DNA of 21,851 nt, taken from Bacilli bacterium. Its GTDB lineage: Bacteria; Bacillota_I; Bacilli_A; RF39; UBA660. The stretch's first letter is position 1; each line of letters starts with the position of its first letter. Below are positions 1 through 6,284 of this stretch, piece after piece. The translations under genes were made by a program, and so were the position numbers. The notes under the pieces were generated by a model. It saw only the letters and a program-made list of their open reading frames with translations, was not told the origin of the DNA and ran no database searches. The DNA is taken from assembly GCA_022801735.1 (NCBI GenBank), contig JAAWSW010000017.1, forward strand, positions 1 to 21,851, given 5' to 3'.

Positions 1-1
1 C

Positions 2-847
2 GAACTAAAAAACACATATTGTAATCAAACCTCAGGCGATGGATTATATAAAGATACATATGAAGATGGAAGATGTATCTATAAAGGAGCAAATCCAAAT
101 AACTATGTAACATTTAACGATGAACTATGGAGAATTATATCTGTTGAAAATGATGGTAAATTAAAGATAATCAAAAACAACGATATTGGAATGCAACGTT
201 ATGATAGTACAGGTTTAAGGACAACAGGCTACTGTTCAAATTCACTGGCTTTAGAGTATGGGTGTAACGCCTGGATGCAATCATCAAACTTTATTAATGG
301 AAATTTGTCAGGCGTAGTAAATAAAGATGCAGAATTAAATACACATTTAAACACTACATACTATGGTTCTTTAAATAGCAAATCAAAAGAAAAAATTATT
401 AATTATAGTTGGGGTGTAGGCGCAGTGCCATTTAATAGTGCAAACTTGCAAACTCAAATTACCCAAGAAAATCAAATCAAATGGAGCGGATATGTTGCAC
501 TACCTAGTGTTAGTGAATACATCAGAACTAGTATAAATCCTAAATGTACAAACTTAACATCATATTACTATTCTGCCGATGGTTCTTGTTGGAAAAATGG
601 TGAAAGCCATAATTGGTTATACAAGGTTTTAACAAATAATAGTACTAAAATAGGATGGTTACTAAATGCTCACCAAGATGCCTATAGTGTTTTTTGTGCT
701 ACTGGCCAAAATGAACGTGAGGGGTCTATAGATAGGGCATACTCCCGTGGTTCCGCAAGGTTATATGCATATCCAACAGTTTATTTAAAATTTGATATTT
801 ACTTAAAAGGATTAGGTACAGAAACAGATCCATATATAATAAAATAA
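2..847 (+). CDS. Cys-rich probable surface protein, 5'-truncated by window edge
   Basis: The reading frame is open from base 2, so the gene starts left of the window; the ATG at 191 is internal. About 281 residues are visible. The first part has a short Cys-containing stretch and an NNYVTFNDELWRI motif (codons around 101-140). This is followed by Asn/Ser/Tyr-rich sequence with repeated YY and W residues, a WLLNA segment, and a C-terminal PTVYLK and GLGTETDPYIIK ending. I recall this layout from secreted or pilin-like proteins in uncultivated Bacillota, and the W-LL-x and P-T-V-Y-L-K spacing resembles the DUF6273/C-type-lectin-like type. That family call is inference. At least seven Cys in an AT-rich organism suggest extracellular disulfides. 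N-terminal signal or prepilin features lie outside the window. Function is unknown. Confidence 0.7.
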   Translation, partial: ELKNTYCNQTSGDGLYKDTYEDGRCIYKGANPNNYVTFNDELWRIISVENDGKLKIIKNNDIGMQRYDSTGLRTTGYCSNSLALEYGCNAWMQSSNFINGNLSGVVNKDAELNTHLNTTYYGSLNSKSKEKIINYSWGVGAVPFNSANLQTQITQENQIKWSGYVALPSVSEYIRTSINPKCTNLTSYYYSADGSCWKNGESHNWLYKVLTNNSTKIGWLLNAHQDAYSVFCATGQNEREGSIDRAYSRGSARLYAYPTVYLKFDIYLKGLGTETDPYIIK

Positions 848-893
848 TCCCCAAAATAGTAAAAATACATATACTATCCTAGGAGGGACAGAT

Positions 894-1340
894 ATGTATA
901 AAATATATAACGTTCAAAATGGAGACACTTTAGAAAATATAGCAAGAAGATTGGGGGTAACACCAGAAGTACTAGCAACACTAAATGGTCTAGATGTTAC
1001 TACGGTATTAAAACCTAATACCAGTATAGTAATACCTACCAGCCAAATGTTGTTCGAAAAATATATAATAAAAAAAGGAGATACAATTTATAGTATTGCT
1101 AGAGTCTATCAAGTAGATCCTACCGAACTTGCAAAATTAAACGGATTAGAAGAAGACGAATATATTTATCCAGGCGAAGAAATATTTGTACCAAAAGCAG
1201 GAACTGGAATTTACATTACAAACGAAGGGGATACACTAAATGGTGTAGCCAATAAACTTAAAATAACACCAAATGATATCGGCAATCAAAACGATAATAT
1301 TTATTTGGTAGAAGATCAATTAATAGTTTATAAGAAATAA
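894..1340 (+). CDS. Triple LysM-domain protein without signal peptide
   Basis: The protein has 148 residues made almost wholly of three LysM repeats, at about 1-48, 54-102 and 105-148. Each opens with a Y/I-x-V/I-x-x-GDT-L/I core (NVQNGDTLENIA, IIKKGDTIYSIA, ITNEGDTLNGVA). The first two continue to LNGL and end in a V-I/F-V-P strand; the third is more diverged. LysM binds N-acetylglucosamine-containing glycans such as peptidoglycan. No hydrophobic N-terminus is present, because the first LysM begins at residue 2, so export by Sec is not evident. Sporulation coat proteins with LysM behave this way in Bacillus, but a spore role here is only a guess. The start is fixed by an AGGAGGG site about 7 bases upstream. 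A terminator overlaps the stop codon. Confidence 0.85.
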   Translation: MYKIYNVQNGDTLENIARRLGVTPEVLATLNGLDVTTVLKPNTSIVIPTSQMLFEKYIIKKGDTIYSIARVYQVDPTELAKLNGLEEDEYIYPGEEIFVPKAGTGIYITNEGDTLNGVANKLKITPNDIGNQNDNIYLVEDQLIVYKK

Positions 1341-1358
1341 TTCTTATAATCTTTTTTT
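1329..1358 (+). terminator. Rho-independent terminator of the LysM gene
   Basis: TATAAGAA (1329-1336) pairs perfectly with TTCTTATA (1341-1348) around an ATAA loop. A T7 run follows at 1352-1358. The hairpin overlaps the stop codon. Confidence 0.65.
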
Positions 1359-1419
1359 ATATATAAGGAAACTTCTTTTTAAAACACGAAATAAAATTAA
1401 CCAAATGTTACAAAATGTA

Positions 1420-1449
1420 TTGACCACATACGCGAACAATTGTTATAAT
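1420..1449 (+). promoter_or_regulatory. Promoter of the tnpB relic
   Basis: TTGACC (1420-1425), an 18-base spacer and a perfect TATAAT (1444-1449). It is followed by an AAGGAGG site at 1463-1469 and the ATG at 1478. Confidence 0.6.
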
Positions 1450-1477
1450 TGGTATAGATGGTAAGGAGGTAATAACT

Positions 1478-2092
1478 ATGTTAAAGGCTTATGTATTTAG
1501 ATTGTATCCAGATAATAAACAAAGAAAGATAATAAACCAAACAATAGGTAATGCTAGATTTATATACAATTACTTTCTAAATGATAAACAAGTGGAATAC
1601 AAAGAAAAGTAAATCAGCCTATGATCAAATAACATTAATACCTTCTTTAACTAAAGAATATCCATGGTTAAAAGATTGTGATTCATGTGCCTTAAGAAAT
1701 AGTATCTTTAATTTAGAAGATGCATATAAAGGATTTTATAAAGGTAAAGGATATCCTAAATTTAAAAGTAAAGATAAATATAATAGTTATAAAACAACAA
1801 ACAATAAAAGTACATACAAAGGAAAAAAATATAACAGTATAAAATTAGATTTAGAAAATAAAACTATAACCTTACCAAAACTAAAAGAAGTAAAAATAAG
1901 AGGATATAGGAACTTAAATAAAATAATAGGAATAATAAAAAGTGCGGTTATAGAAATGAAAAGGTAAAAAATTTAAATATAAGAGTCTGGGAATGTCCAA
2001 AATGTGGTATAATACATGATAGAGATTATAATGCAGCCGAGAATATTTTATTTGAAGGAATAAAACTATATATGCAAGAACTACAAGCATAA
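1478..2092 (+). pseudogene. tnpB: TnpB (IS605 OrfB) pseudogene: frameshift plus internal deletion
   Basis: TnpB is the RNA-guided nuclease of IS200/IS605 elements, normally about 350-400 residues. Frame 1 (1478-1612) gives MLKAYVFRLYPDNKQRKIIN and IGNARFIYNYFLNDK, the classic TnpB N-terminus, and stops at 1612. The continuation lies one frame over: SAYDQI, then EYPWLKDCDSCALRNSIFNLEDAYKGF-type sequence, KGYPKFKSK and LPKLKEVKIRGYRNL, ending near 1935. The text then jumps to a C-terminal zinc-ribbon piece, CGYRNEKVK (from 1943) and WECPKCGIIHDRDYNAAENI, ending at 2092. The whole RuvC-like core, roughly 170 residues, is missing, along with the first half of the zinc ribbon. The product cannot be an active nuclease. 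The promoter and SD remain intact. Confidence 0.88.
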
Positions 2093-2099
2093 TAAATTT

Positions 2100-2224
2100 T
2101 CAAAGTCAAACAAAAATTAGGGTGGCGACCATCCGATACTGGTCTATGGAGGAGTCAAAGATTCCTGTGAAGTAGAAAAGTCTTACTGTGAGGTAAGACA
2201 AGCGAAAATTTATTTTTGCTTTTG
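2100..2224 (+). ncRNA. omegaRNA/reRNA-like structured 3' region of the tnpB relic
   Basis: Immediately after the tnpB stop are four successive hairpins. GGGTGG/CCATCC (2120-2125 with 2129-2134) has one G-U wobble. GGAGTC/GATTCC (2151-2156 with 2160-2165) also has one G-U wobble. GTCTTAC/GTAAGAC (2180-2186 with 2193-2199) is perfect. The last is an AAGC/GCTT-based stem (2200-2203 with 2218-2221). TnpB guide RNAs come from exactly this position, the element's 3' end reading out into the flank. The wobble pairs imply that RNA structure, not DNA symmetry, was selected. Not verified as a transcript. Confidence 0.45.
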
Positions 2225-2245
2225 TCTCCAAAATTAGTATATAAT
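2216..2245 (+). promoter_or_regulatory. Possible promoter for the thioredoxin-AAA operon at the IS edge
   Basis: TTGCTT (2216-2221), an 18-base spacer and TATAAT (2240-2245). It ends only 16 bases before the ATG at 2262, so the leader would be about 10 bases. The -35 lies in the last hairpin of the IS relic. Confidence 0.35.
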
Positions 2246-2261
2246 AATAGAAGGTGGTAGA

Positions 2262-2669
2262 ATGAAGAAAATATTAATAACCATAATAATCACAATAACA
2301 TCATTAACACTAGTAGGTTGTGGTGGCCCTAGAACCTATGATGAAATAAATTTTGATGAATTAACCACAATGTTAGATAATAAAGAAGATTTTATTCTAC
2401 TTATAGGAGCACAGTCATGCTCTGCATGTAAATCGTATAAAATAACTATTGATAAACTAATCAAAAATCACAAAATAAATATAAAATACATAGATAACGA
2501 CAAATTAAGTGAAGAAGAATATGCTAAATTAATGGCACATTTCTATTTCACTTCAACTCCAACAACAATCTTAGTTAAAAACGGAAAAGAACAAGAAAGA
2601 ATTACAGGGAGTAAAAAATATAGTCAAGTAGAAAAAATATTAAAAAATGAAAAATATATAAAGGAGTAG
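2262..2669 (+). CDS. Thioredoxin-like lipoprotein with CSAC active site
   Basis: The protein has 135 residues. It starts with a lipoprotein signal peptide with lipobox LVGC (Cys20) and should be anchored on the outer face of the membrane. The mature part is a small thioredoxin fold: strand FILLIGA, active-site C53-S-A-C56, and the cis-Pro loop TSTPTT (Pro100) leading into ILVKNGKE. The role is probably thiol-disulfide exchange on exported proteins; the partner is unknown. It is the first gene of an operon, ending 3 bases before the AAA+ gene. The SD of that next gene (AAGGAG) lies in its last codons, which suggests coupled translation. The start is supported by AAGGTGGTAG just upstream. It aligns closely with the cysteine-free protein two genes downstream. 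Confidence 0.85.
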   Translation: MKKILITIIITITSLTLVGCGGPRTYDEINFDELTTMLDNKEDFILLIGAQSCSACKSYKITIDKLIKNHKINIKYIDNDKLSEEEYAKLMAHFYFTSTPTTILVKNGKEQERITGSKKYSQVEKILKNEKYIKE

Positions 2670-2672
2670 AAT

Positions 2673-3644
2673 ATGCAAGAAAATTATTTAGATCCAAATG
2701 AATATCCAATTATTACAAATTATTGTGAAGACTTAACTACAAAGAAGTACGTTACAAATCCAGCCATAGCCAGAGAAGATGAAATCAAAAAAACAATGTT
2801 AGTTTTATTAACACCAGACAAGTCTGCTTTATTAGTAGGTAAACCTGGTATCGGTAAAACAGCAATCGTTGAAGGAATCGCTTATAAAATTCAAAAAAAT
2901 GAAGTACCAGACGCATTAAAAGGTTTCAAAATTCTAAAAATAAATTCATCATCAATGTTAGGAACCATGGTAGTAAATGGTAAAGAAGAATCAGTTACCA
3001 ACTTGATAGTTAACGAATTAAAAAGAGCGCCAAAAACTATTCTTTTTATTGATGAGGTTCATACATTAATAGGTGGAGCAGCAGATGGTCCAATGGATTT
3101 AGCCAACATTTTAAAACCTGCACTAGACCGCGGAGACATTAAAGCCATTGGTGCGACCACAACTATTGAATATGAAACATATATTATTAAAGACAGAGCT
3201 TTTTTAAGACGTTTTGACAGAATCGACGTTCCAGAACCAGATCATGAAGCGACAGTTCAAATTCTTTTAGGAACAATTCCCAAAATAGAACATAAAACAG
3301 GAATCAAAATGTTACCCAATTCATTTATCGCAAGAGAACTAATGGATTCAATAGTAGAAGCCACATCAGAATTTAAACGTGTATATGGTATTTCAGCCAT
3401 GTATCCAGATGTGTCACTATCAGTATTGTCAGGCGCATTTTCAAATGCCTTATTTGAAAATAGACAAATTGTTGGAATCGAAGATGTGTATATGGCAATT
3501 AGAAACAGTAAAAGAATTTATCCAGATAGTAGAGTAAAAGAATGTACCGCATTTAGAGAAAAATTTTATCGTATATGTGCAGGACAAGACCTTAATTTAC
3601 CAATCGTTACTTTAGAAGAAGTAGATAATGACTTAGATTTATAG
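2673..3644 (+). CDS. Single-domain AAA+ ATPase of Clp D1 type
   Basis: The protein has 323 residues. One AAA+ module resembles D1 of ClpA/ClpB/ClpC. Walker A is GKPGIGKT (56-63), Walker B ILFIDE (123-128), sensor-1 GATT (160-163), the arginine-finger region FLRRF (177-181), and an all-helical lid follows with YPDVSLSVLSGA. The Clp N-terminal repeat domain and D2 are absent, as is a ClpP-binding loop. At the pore-loop position, where Clp D1 has a KYRG-type aromatic, the sequence is GTMVVNGKEES (97-107), so classical threading of polypeptides is doubtful. It lies between a thioredoxin-like lipoprotein and a membrane-anchored thioredoxin-like protein. It is probably a cytoplasmic ATP-driven remodeller or scaffold; the substrate is unknown. 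Annotation as a Clp protease subunit would be misleading. Confidence 0.85.
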   Translation: MQENYLDPNEYPIITNYCEDLTTKKYVTNPAIAREDEIKKTMLVLLTPDKSALLVGKPGIGKTAIVEGIAYKIQKNEVPDALKGFKILKINSSSMLGTMVVNGKEESVTNLIVNELKRAPKTILFIDEVHTLIGGAADGPMDLANILKPALDRGDIKAIGATTTIEYETYIIKDRAFLRRFDRIDVPEPDHEATVQILLGTIPKIEHKTGIKMLPNSFIARELMDSIVEATSEFKRVYGISAMYPDVSLSVLSGAFSNALFENRQIVGIEDVYMAIRNSKRIYPDSRVKECTAFREKFYRICAGQDLNLPIVTLEEVDNDLDL

Positions 3645-3671
3645 ACTATAATAAAATGGAGGAAATATAAT

Positions 3672-4199
3672 ATGAGTAAAGAAAATAAAACAATAAAACC
3701 AAAAAATTATATTATTTTAGGAGTAACAATAATAATAACTGTAATAGCCGTATTCTATATGCGTAGTTGGTATATTACTACAAAAGAATATTACGCTACT
3801 AATTCAGTAATGTTAGATGCAATAAATGAAATAAATGTAGAAGAATTAGATAACTATATTTTAGAAAACCCAAAATTCATATTATACGTTTCCTCTGGAC
3901 AAAACGGAAATATAAAATCTTTTGAAAAACAAATGAAAAAAATTGTTGTTGATGAAGAATTAGAAAACATTACTTTATATTTAAATTCAGACAATACTAA
4001 TATGGAACAATTAAAACAAAAATTAAATAAAATAGTAGACAACGAAAATATAAATAAAAAAATAAATAGAGATAGTGAAGTTTCTATTTATATAATAGAA
4101 AATGGTAAAATGACCAGAGCCATCATTAATGCCGAAAAATCTTCACCAAACCAAATAAAAAAATTATTACAGAAGTATGGAGTGATAGACAATGCTTAA
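3672..4199 (+). CDS. Membrane-anchored cysteine-free thioredoxin-like protein
   Basis: The protein has 175 residues: a basic N-terminus, one membrane segment at about 12-30, then an extracytoplasmic domain. Residues 69-92 (FILYVSSGQNGNIKSF onward) line up with residues 44-67 of the thioredoxin-like lipoprotein two genes upstream (FILLIGAQSCSACKSY onward). Asn78 replaces the first Cys and Ile81 the second. The later strand SIYIIENGK matches TTILVKNGK, but the cis-Pro is lost. The protein has no Cys at all. It therefore looks like a redox-dead paralog, perhaps a binding or assembly partner; that role is inference. GGAGG lies upstream of the ATG. It overlaps the next gene by 8 bases. Confidence 0.75.
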   Translation: MSKENKTIKPKNYIILGVTIIITVIAVFYMRSWYITTKEYYATNSVMLDAINEINVEELDNYILENPKFILYVSSGQNGNIKSFEKQMKKIVVDEELENITLYLNSDNTNMEQLKQKLNKIVDNENINKKINRDSEVSIYIIENGKMTRAIINAEKSSPNQIKKLLQKYGVIDNA

Positions 4200-4704
4200 T
4201 GTAGTTTTATATGCACCAGAAATACCACAAAACACTGGGAATATAATGAGAACTTGTGCTGCCACAAATACCAAACTACACCTGATAAAACCTTTAGGAT
4301 TTTCATTAGATGAAAAAGTGGTAAAAAGATGTGGAGCAAACTATATAAATGAATGTAATTATGAAGTGTATGAAAATTGGGAAGAATTCAAAGAAAATAA
4401 TCAAGGCGATTATTACTTCCTAACAAGATATGGACACAAACCACATACATCATTTGATTATTCAGACAAAAACCAAAATATTTATTTAATATTTGGTAGA
4501 GAAAGCACAGGATTACCAAAAGAAATTTTACAAGATTATTTAGATACATGTCTTAGAATACCAATGACAGATAAAGTTCGTGCATTAAACTTATCTAATT
4601 GTGTAGCAATTATGGTTTATGAAGCACTAAGACAACAAGATTATAACGATTTATTAAGAGAAGAACCATTTAAAGGAACAGACTATTTAGAAAAGACATC
4701 TTGA
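4192..4704 (+). CDS. trmL: tRNA (cytidine/uridine-34-2'-O)-methyltransferase TrmL
   Basis: The protein has 170 residues, close to the roughly 157 of E. coli TrmL, and is a minimal SPOUT (SpoU-type) enzyme. SAM-dependent 2'-O-methylation of the wobble nucleotide in tRNA-Leu isoacceptors is the known role of the family. Visible motifs are PEIPQNTGNIMRTCAA (9-24), LIFGRESTGLP (99-109) and RIPM followed by RALNLSNCVAIMVYEALRQ (122-148). The last two form the trefoil-knot SAM site. It overlaps the 3' end of the preceding gene by 8 bases, with GGAGTGATAG as its ribosome site, so it is translated in the same operon. No terminator follows. Confidence 0.92.
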   Translation: MLNVVLYAPEIPQNTGNIMRTCAATNTKLHLIKPLGFSLDEKVVKRCGANYINECNYEVYENWEEFKENNQGDYYFLTRYGHKPHTSFDYSDKNQNIYLIFGRESTGLPKEILQDYLDTCLRIPMTDKVRALNLSNCVAIMVYEALRQQDYNDLLREEPFKGTDYLEKTS

Positions 4705-4753
4705 AAATATAAATAATAAATGATAATATAAAAATAATATAAGGAGGGGCAAA

Positions 4754-5359
4754 ATGACAATTGAAATAAATTTAGTAGTTGTAGCAATCATATTTTCTAT
4801 AATTGCTATAATGGCTATTATTGGATACTTAGTAGAAGGATCCAATACAGATAACAAAAAGAAAGATAAAAAGAAAGAACAAAAAGAAGAAAAAGTAAAT
4901 GAAGTGACTATTGAGGAAGATGTACCAGCACCAAGTGCATGGACAGGAGAAATTAAAGTAGAAGACCCAACACATGAACAAGTACATACTGTATCAACTA
5001 TTGATGATTGGTCAATGATGCCACAAGTAGAACCATCATTAGAACAGCAAGAACAAAAAACAGATGAAATTATTCCTGCAGAAAATAATGGAGTAACATT
5101 TGAAGAACCATTAAATAATTCTGTAGAAAAAGCGGAAACATTAAATGTAAATTCAGAACCAATAGAAATACCATCAGTATTTGAAAAGCCAGCAGAACCT
5201 GTTATCGATACATCTTTACAACAACCAATAGAACCATTAACATCGGTTGTAGAAGAAAGTATAAAAATGCCTGAAGCAGGACCAGAAATAAACCTAAAGG
5301 CTGAAAATTTAGAAATAGATAATGAAGAAAATCAAACAAACAATAGTGTTTGGAAATAA
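4754..5359 (+). CDS. Membrane-anchored acidic Pro/Glu-rich protein, unknown function
   Basis: The protein has 201 residues. One N-terminal membrane helix (about 5-26) is followed by a Lys-rich stretch (DNKKKDKKKEQKEEK) and then about 150 residues of low-complexity acidic sequence rich in Glu, Pro, Asn and Thr. The basic patch after the helix predicts that the tail is cytoplasmic. Short Trp-centred motifs recur: SAWTGE, DDWSMM and the C-terminal SVWK. No known domain is recognised. The tail is probably disordered and may tether partners to the membrane. A GGAGGGG site precedes the ATG. It is the last gene before a strong terminator and probably belongs to the upstream operon. Confidence 0.75.
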   Translation: MTIEINLVVVAIIFSIIAIMAIIGYLVEGSNTDNKKKDKKKEQKEEKVNEVTIEEDVPAPSAWTGEIKVEDPTHEQVHTVSTIDDWSMMPQVEPSLEQQEQKTDEIIPAENNGVTFEEPLNNSVEKAETLNVNSEPIEIPSVFEKPAEPVIDTSLQQPIEPLTSVVEESIKMPEAGPEINLKAENLEIDNEENQTNNSVWK

Positions 5360-5371
5360 AACAAAAATAAG

Positions 5372-5397
5372 GCACCTAATATAAAATAGGTGCTTTT
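5372..5397 (+). terminator. Rho-independent terminator
   Basis: GCACCTA (5372-5378) pairs with TAGGTGC (5387-5393), followed by TTTT. It ends the operon that began with the thioredoxin-like lipoprotein. Confidence 0.8.
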
Positions 5398-5411
5398 ATC
5401 ATCAAAATAAT

Positions 5412-5440
5412 TTTAAATAACCAAGTAATTGTGTTATAAT
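5412..5440 (+). promoter_or_regulatory. cdaA promoter
   Basis: TTTAAA (5412-5417), a 17-base spacer and TATAAT (5435-5440) preceded by TGTGT. The same TTTAAA-N17-TATAAT layout occurs at 9575-9603. Confidence 0.6.
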
Positions 5441-5468
5441 TGTAATAGTAAAAATTGGAGGTATGTTA

Positions 5469-6284
5469 ATGACAATAGATTCAATGTTAGAATTAGCAAG
5501 AAAATTAATAGATGTTCTCTTAGTTTGGGGAATGTTATATTATGTATTAAAAAGTTTAAGAAAAAATGTAAAAATGATATTACTATTTAAAGGTATCTTA
5601 GTTATTTTAATAGTAAAAATAATATCAGATTGGCTTGATCTAGTAACCATCGGCTATTTAATCGATTATATAGTAGAGTGGGCACCGCTAGCACTAATAG
5701 TAATATTCCAACCAGAAATAAGAGATGCTTTAGAACAATTAGGTAGAACAAAAATATTAGGCAGCAAAAAAACACTATCATCAAGTGAAAGAGAAAGAAC
5801 AATTAATGAAATCGCATTAGCCATAGATAGTTTAAGAAGACAAAAGATGGGAGCCTTAATTGTCCTTGAAAGAGAAACTAGTTTAGCCGATTATATCGCA
5901 AACTCACAAAAAATATATGCAGAAGTAACAAATCCACTATTAACTGCAATATTCTTTGTAAATAATCCATTACATGATGGTGGTGTAATAATCCAAGGAG
6001 ATCAAATCGCCTGTGCTAATACAGTGTTCCCAACAAGTGACAATATTAATTTAAGTAAACGTTTAGGCACAAGACATAGAGCCGCTCTAGGAATTTCTGA
6101 ACAAACAGATTGTATAGCAATAATTCTTTCAGAAGAAACTGGACGCATTTCAATCGCTATTGGAGGGAAATTATTATATAACATCTCATTAGACGAATTG
6201 AAAATTCGTTTAATTGAAGGATTAGCCCCAACAAAAAAATTACTAGTAGATGACGAGGAGGTAAGTACTCGTGAAGAAGACTAA
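5469..6284 (+). CDS. cdaA: Diadenylate cyclase CdaA
   Basis: CdaA makes cyclic di-AMP from two ATP at the membrane. The N-terminus has three membrane helices (about 10-30, 38-55 and 65-83), followed by IFQPEIRDALEQLGR and the DAC domain (about 115-245). Catalytic motifs are HDGGVII (D170-G171-G172) and GTRHRAALG (RHR at 202-204), then SEETGRISIA. The family's DGA motif is DGG here. I chose the ATG at 5469 over the in-frame ATG at 5463 because GGAGG (5457-5461) is 7 bases from the former and only 1 base from the latter. The length is 271 residues, typical of CdaA. It overlaps cdaR, its known regulator, by 14 bases. c-di-AMP controls potassium, osmolyte and wall balance in related bacteria. Confidence 0.95.
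   Translation: MTIDSMLELARKLIDVLLVWGMLYYVLKSLRKNVKMILLFKGILVILIVKIISDWLDLVTIGYLIDYIVEWAPLALIVIFQPEIRDALEQLGRTKILGSKKTLSSSERERTINEIALAIDSLRRQKMGALIVLERETSLADYIANSQKIYAEVTNPLLTAIFFVNNPLHDGGVIIQGDQIACANTVFPTSDNINLSKRLGTRHRAALGISEQTDCIAIILSEETGRISIAIGGKLLYNISLDELKIRLIEGLAPTKKLLVDDEEVSTREED

Larger units (their letters stand above)
1478..2224 (+). mobile_element. Decayed IS200/IS605-type element (tnpB relic plus 3' RNA region)
   Basis: The stretch holds a broken tnpB followed by a hairpin-rich tail like the 3' ends of IS200/IS605 elements. No tnpA is nearby. The exact left and right ends are not identifiable by eye, so the limits given are those of the recognisable parts. Confidence 0.5.

Noticed and set aside
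1581..1967. 128-codon frame as a separate gene
   Set aside because: It is the frameshifted middle of the tnpB pseudogene; its first codons duplicate the end of the first frame and it lacks its own SD.
2100..2224. Riboswitch upstream of the thioredoxin-like gene
   Set aside because: The position directly after tnpB and the hairpin set fit an IS605 3' RNA region better; no known riboswitch core is recognised.
5463..5468. ATG at 5463 as cdaA start
   Set aside because: GGAGG is only 1 base away; the ATG at 5469 has a normal 7-base spacing.
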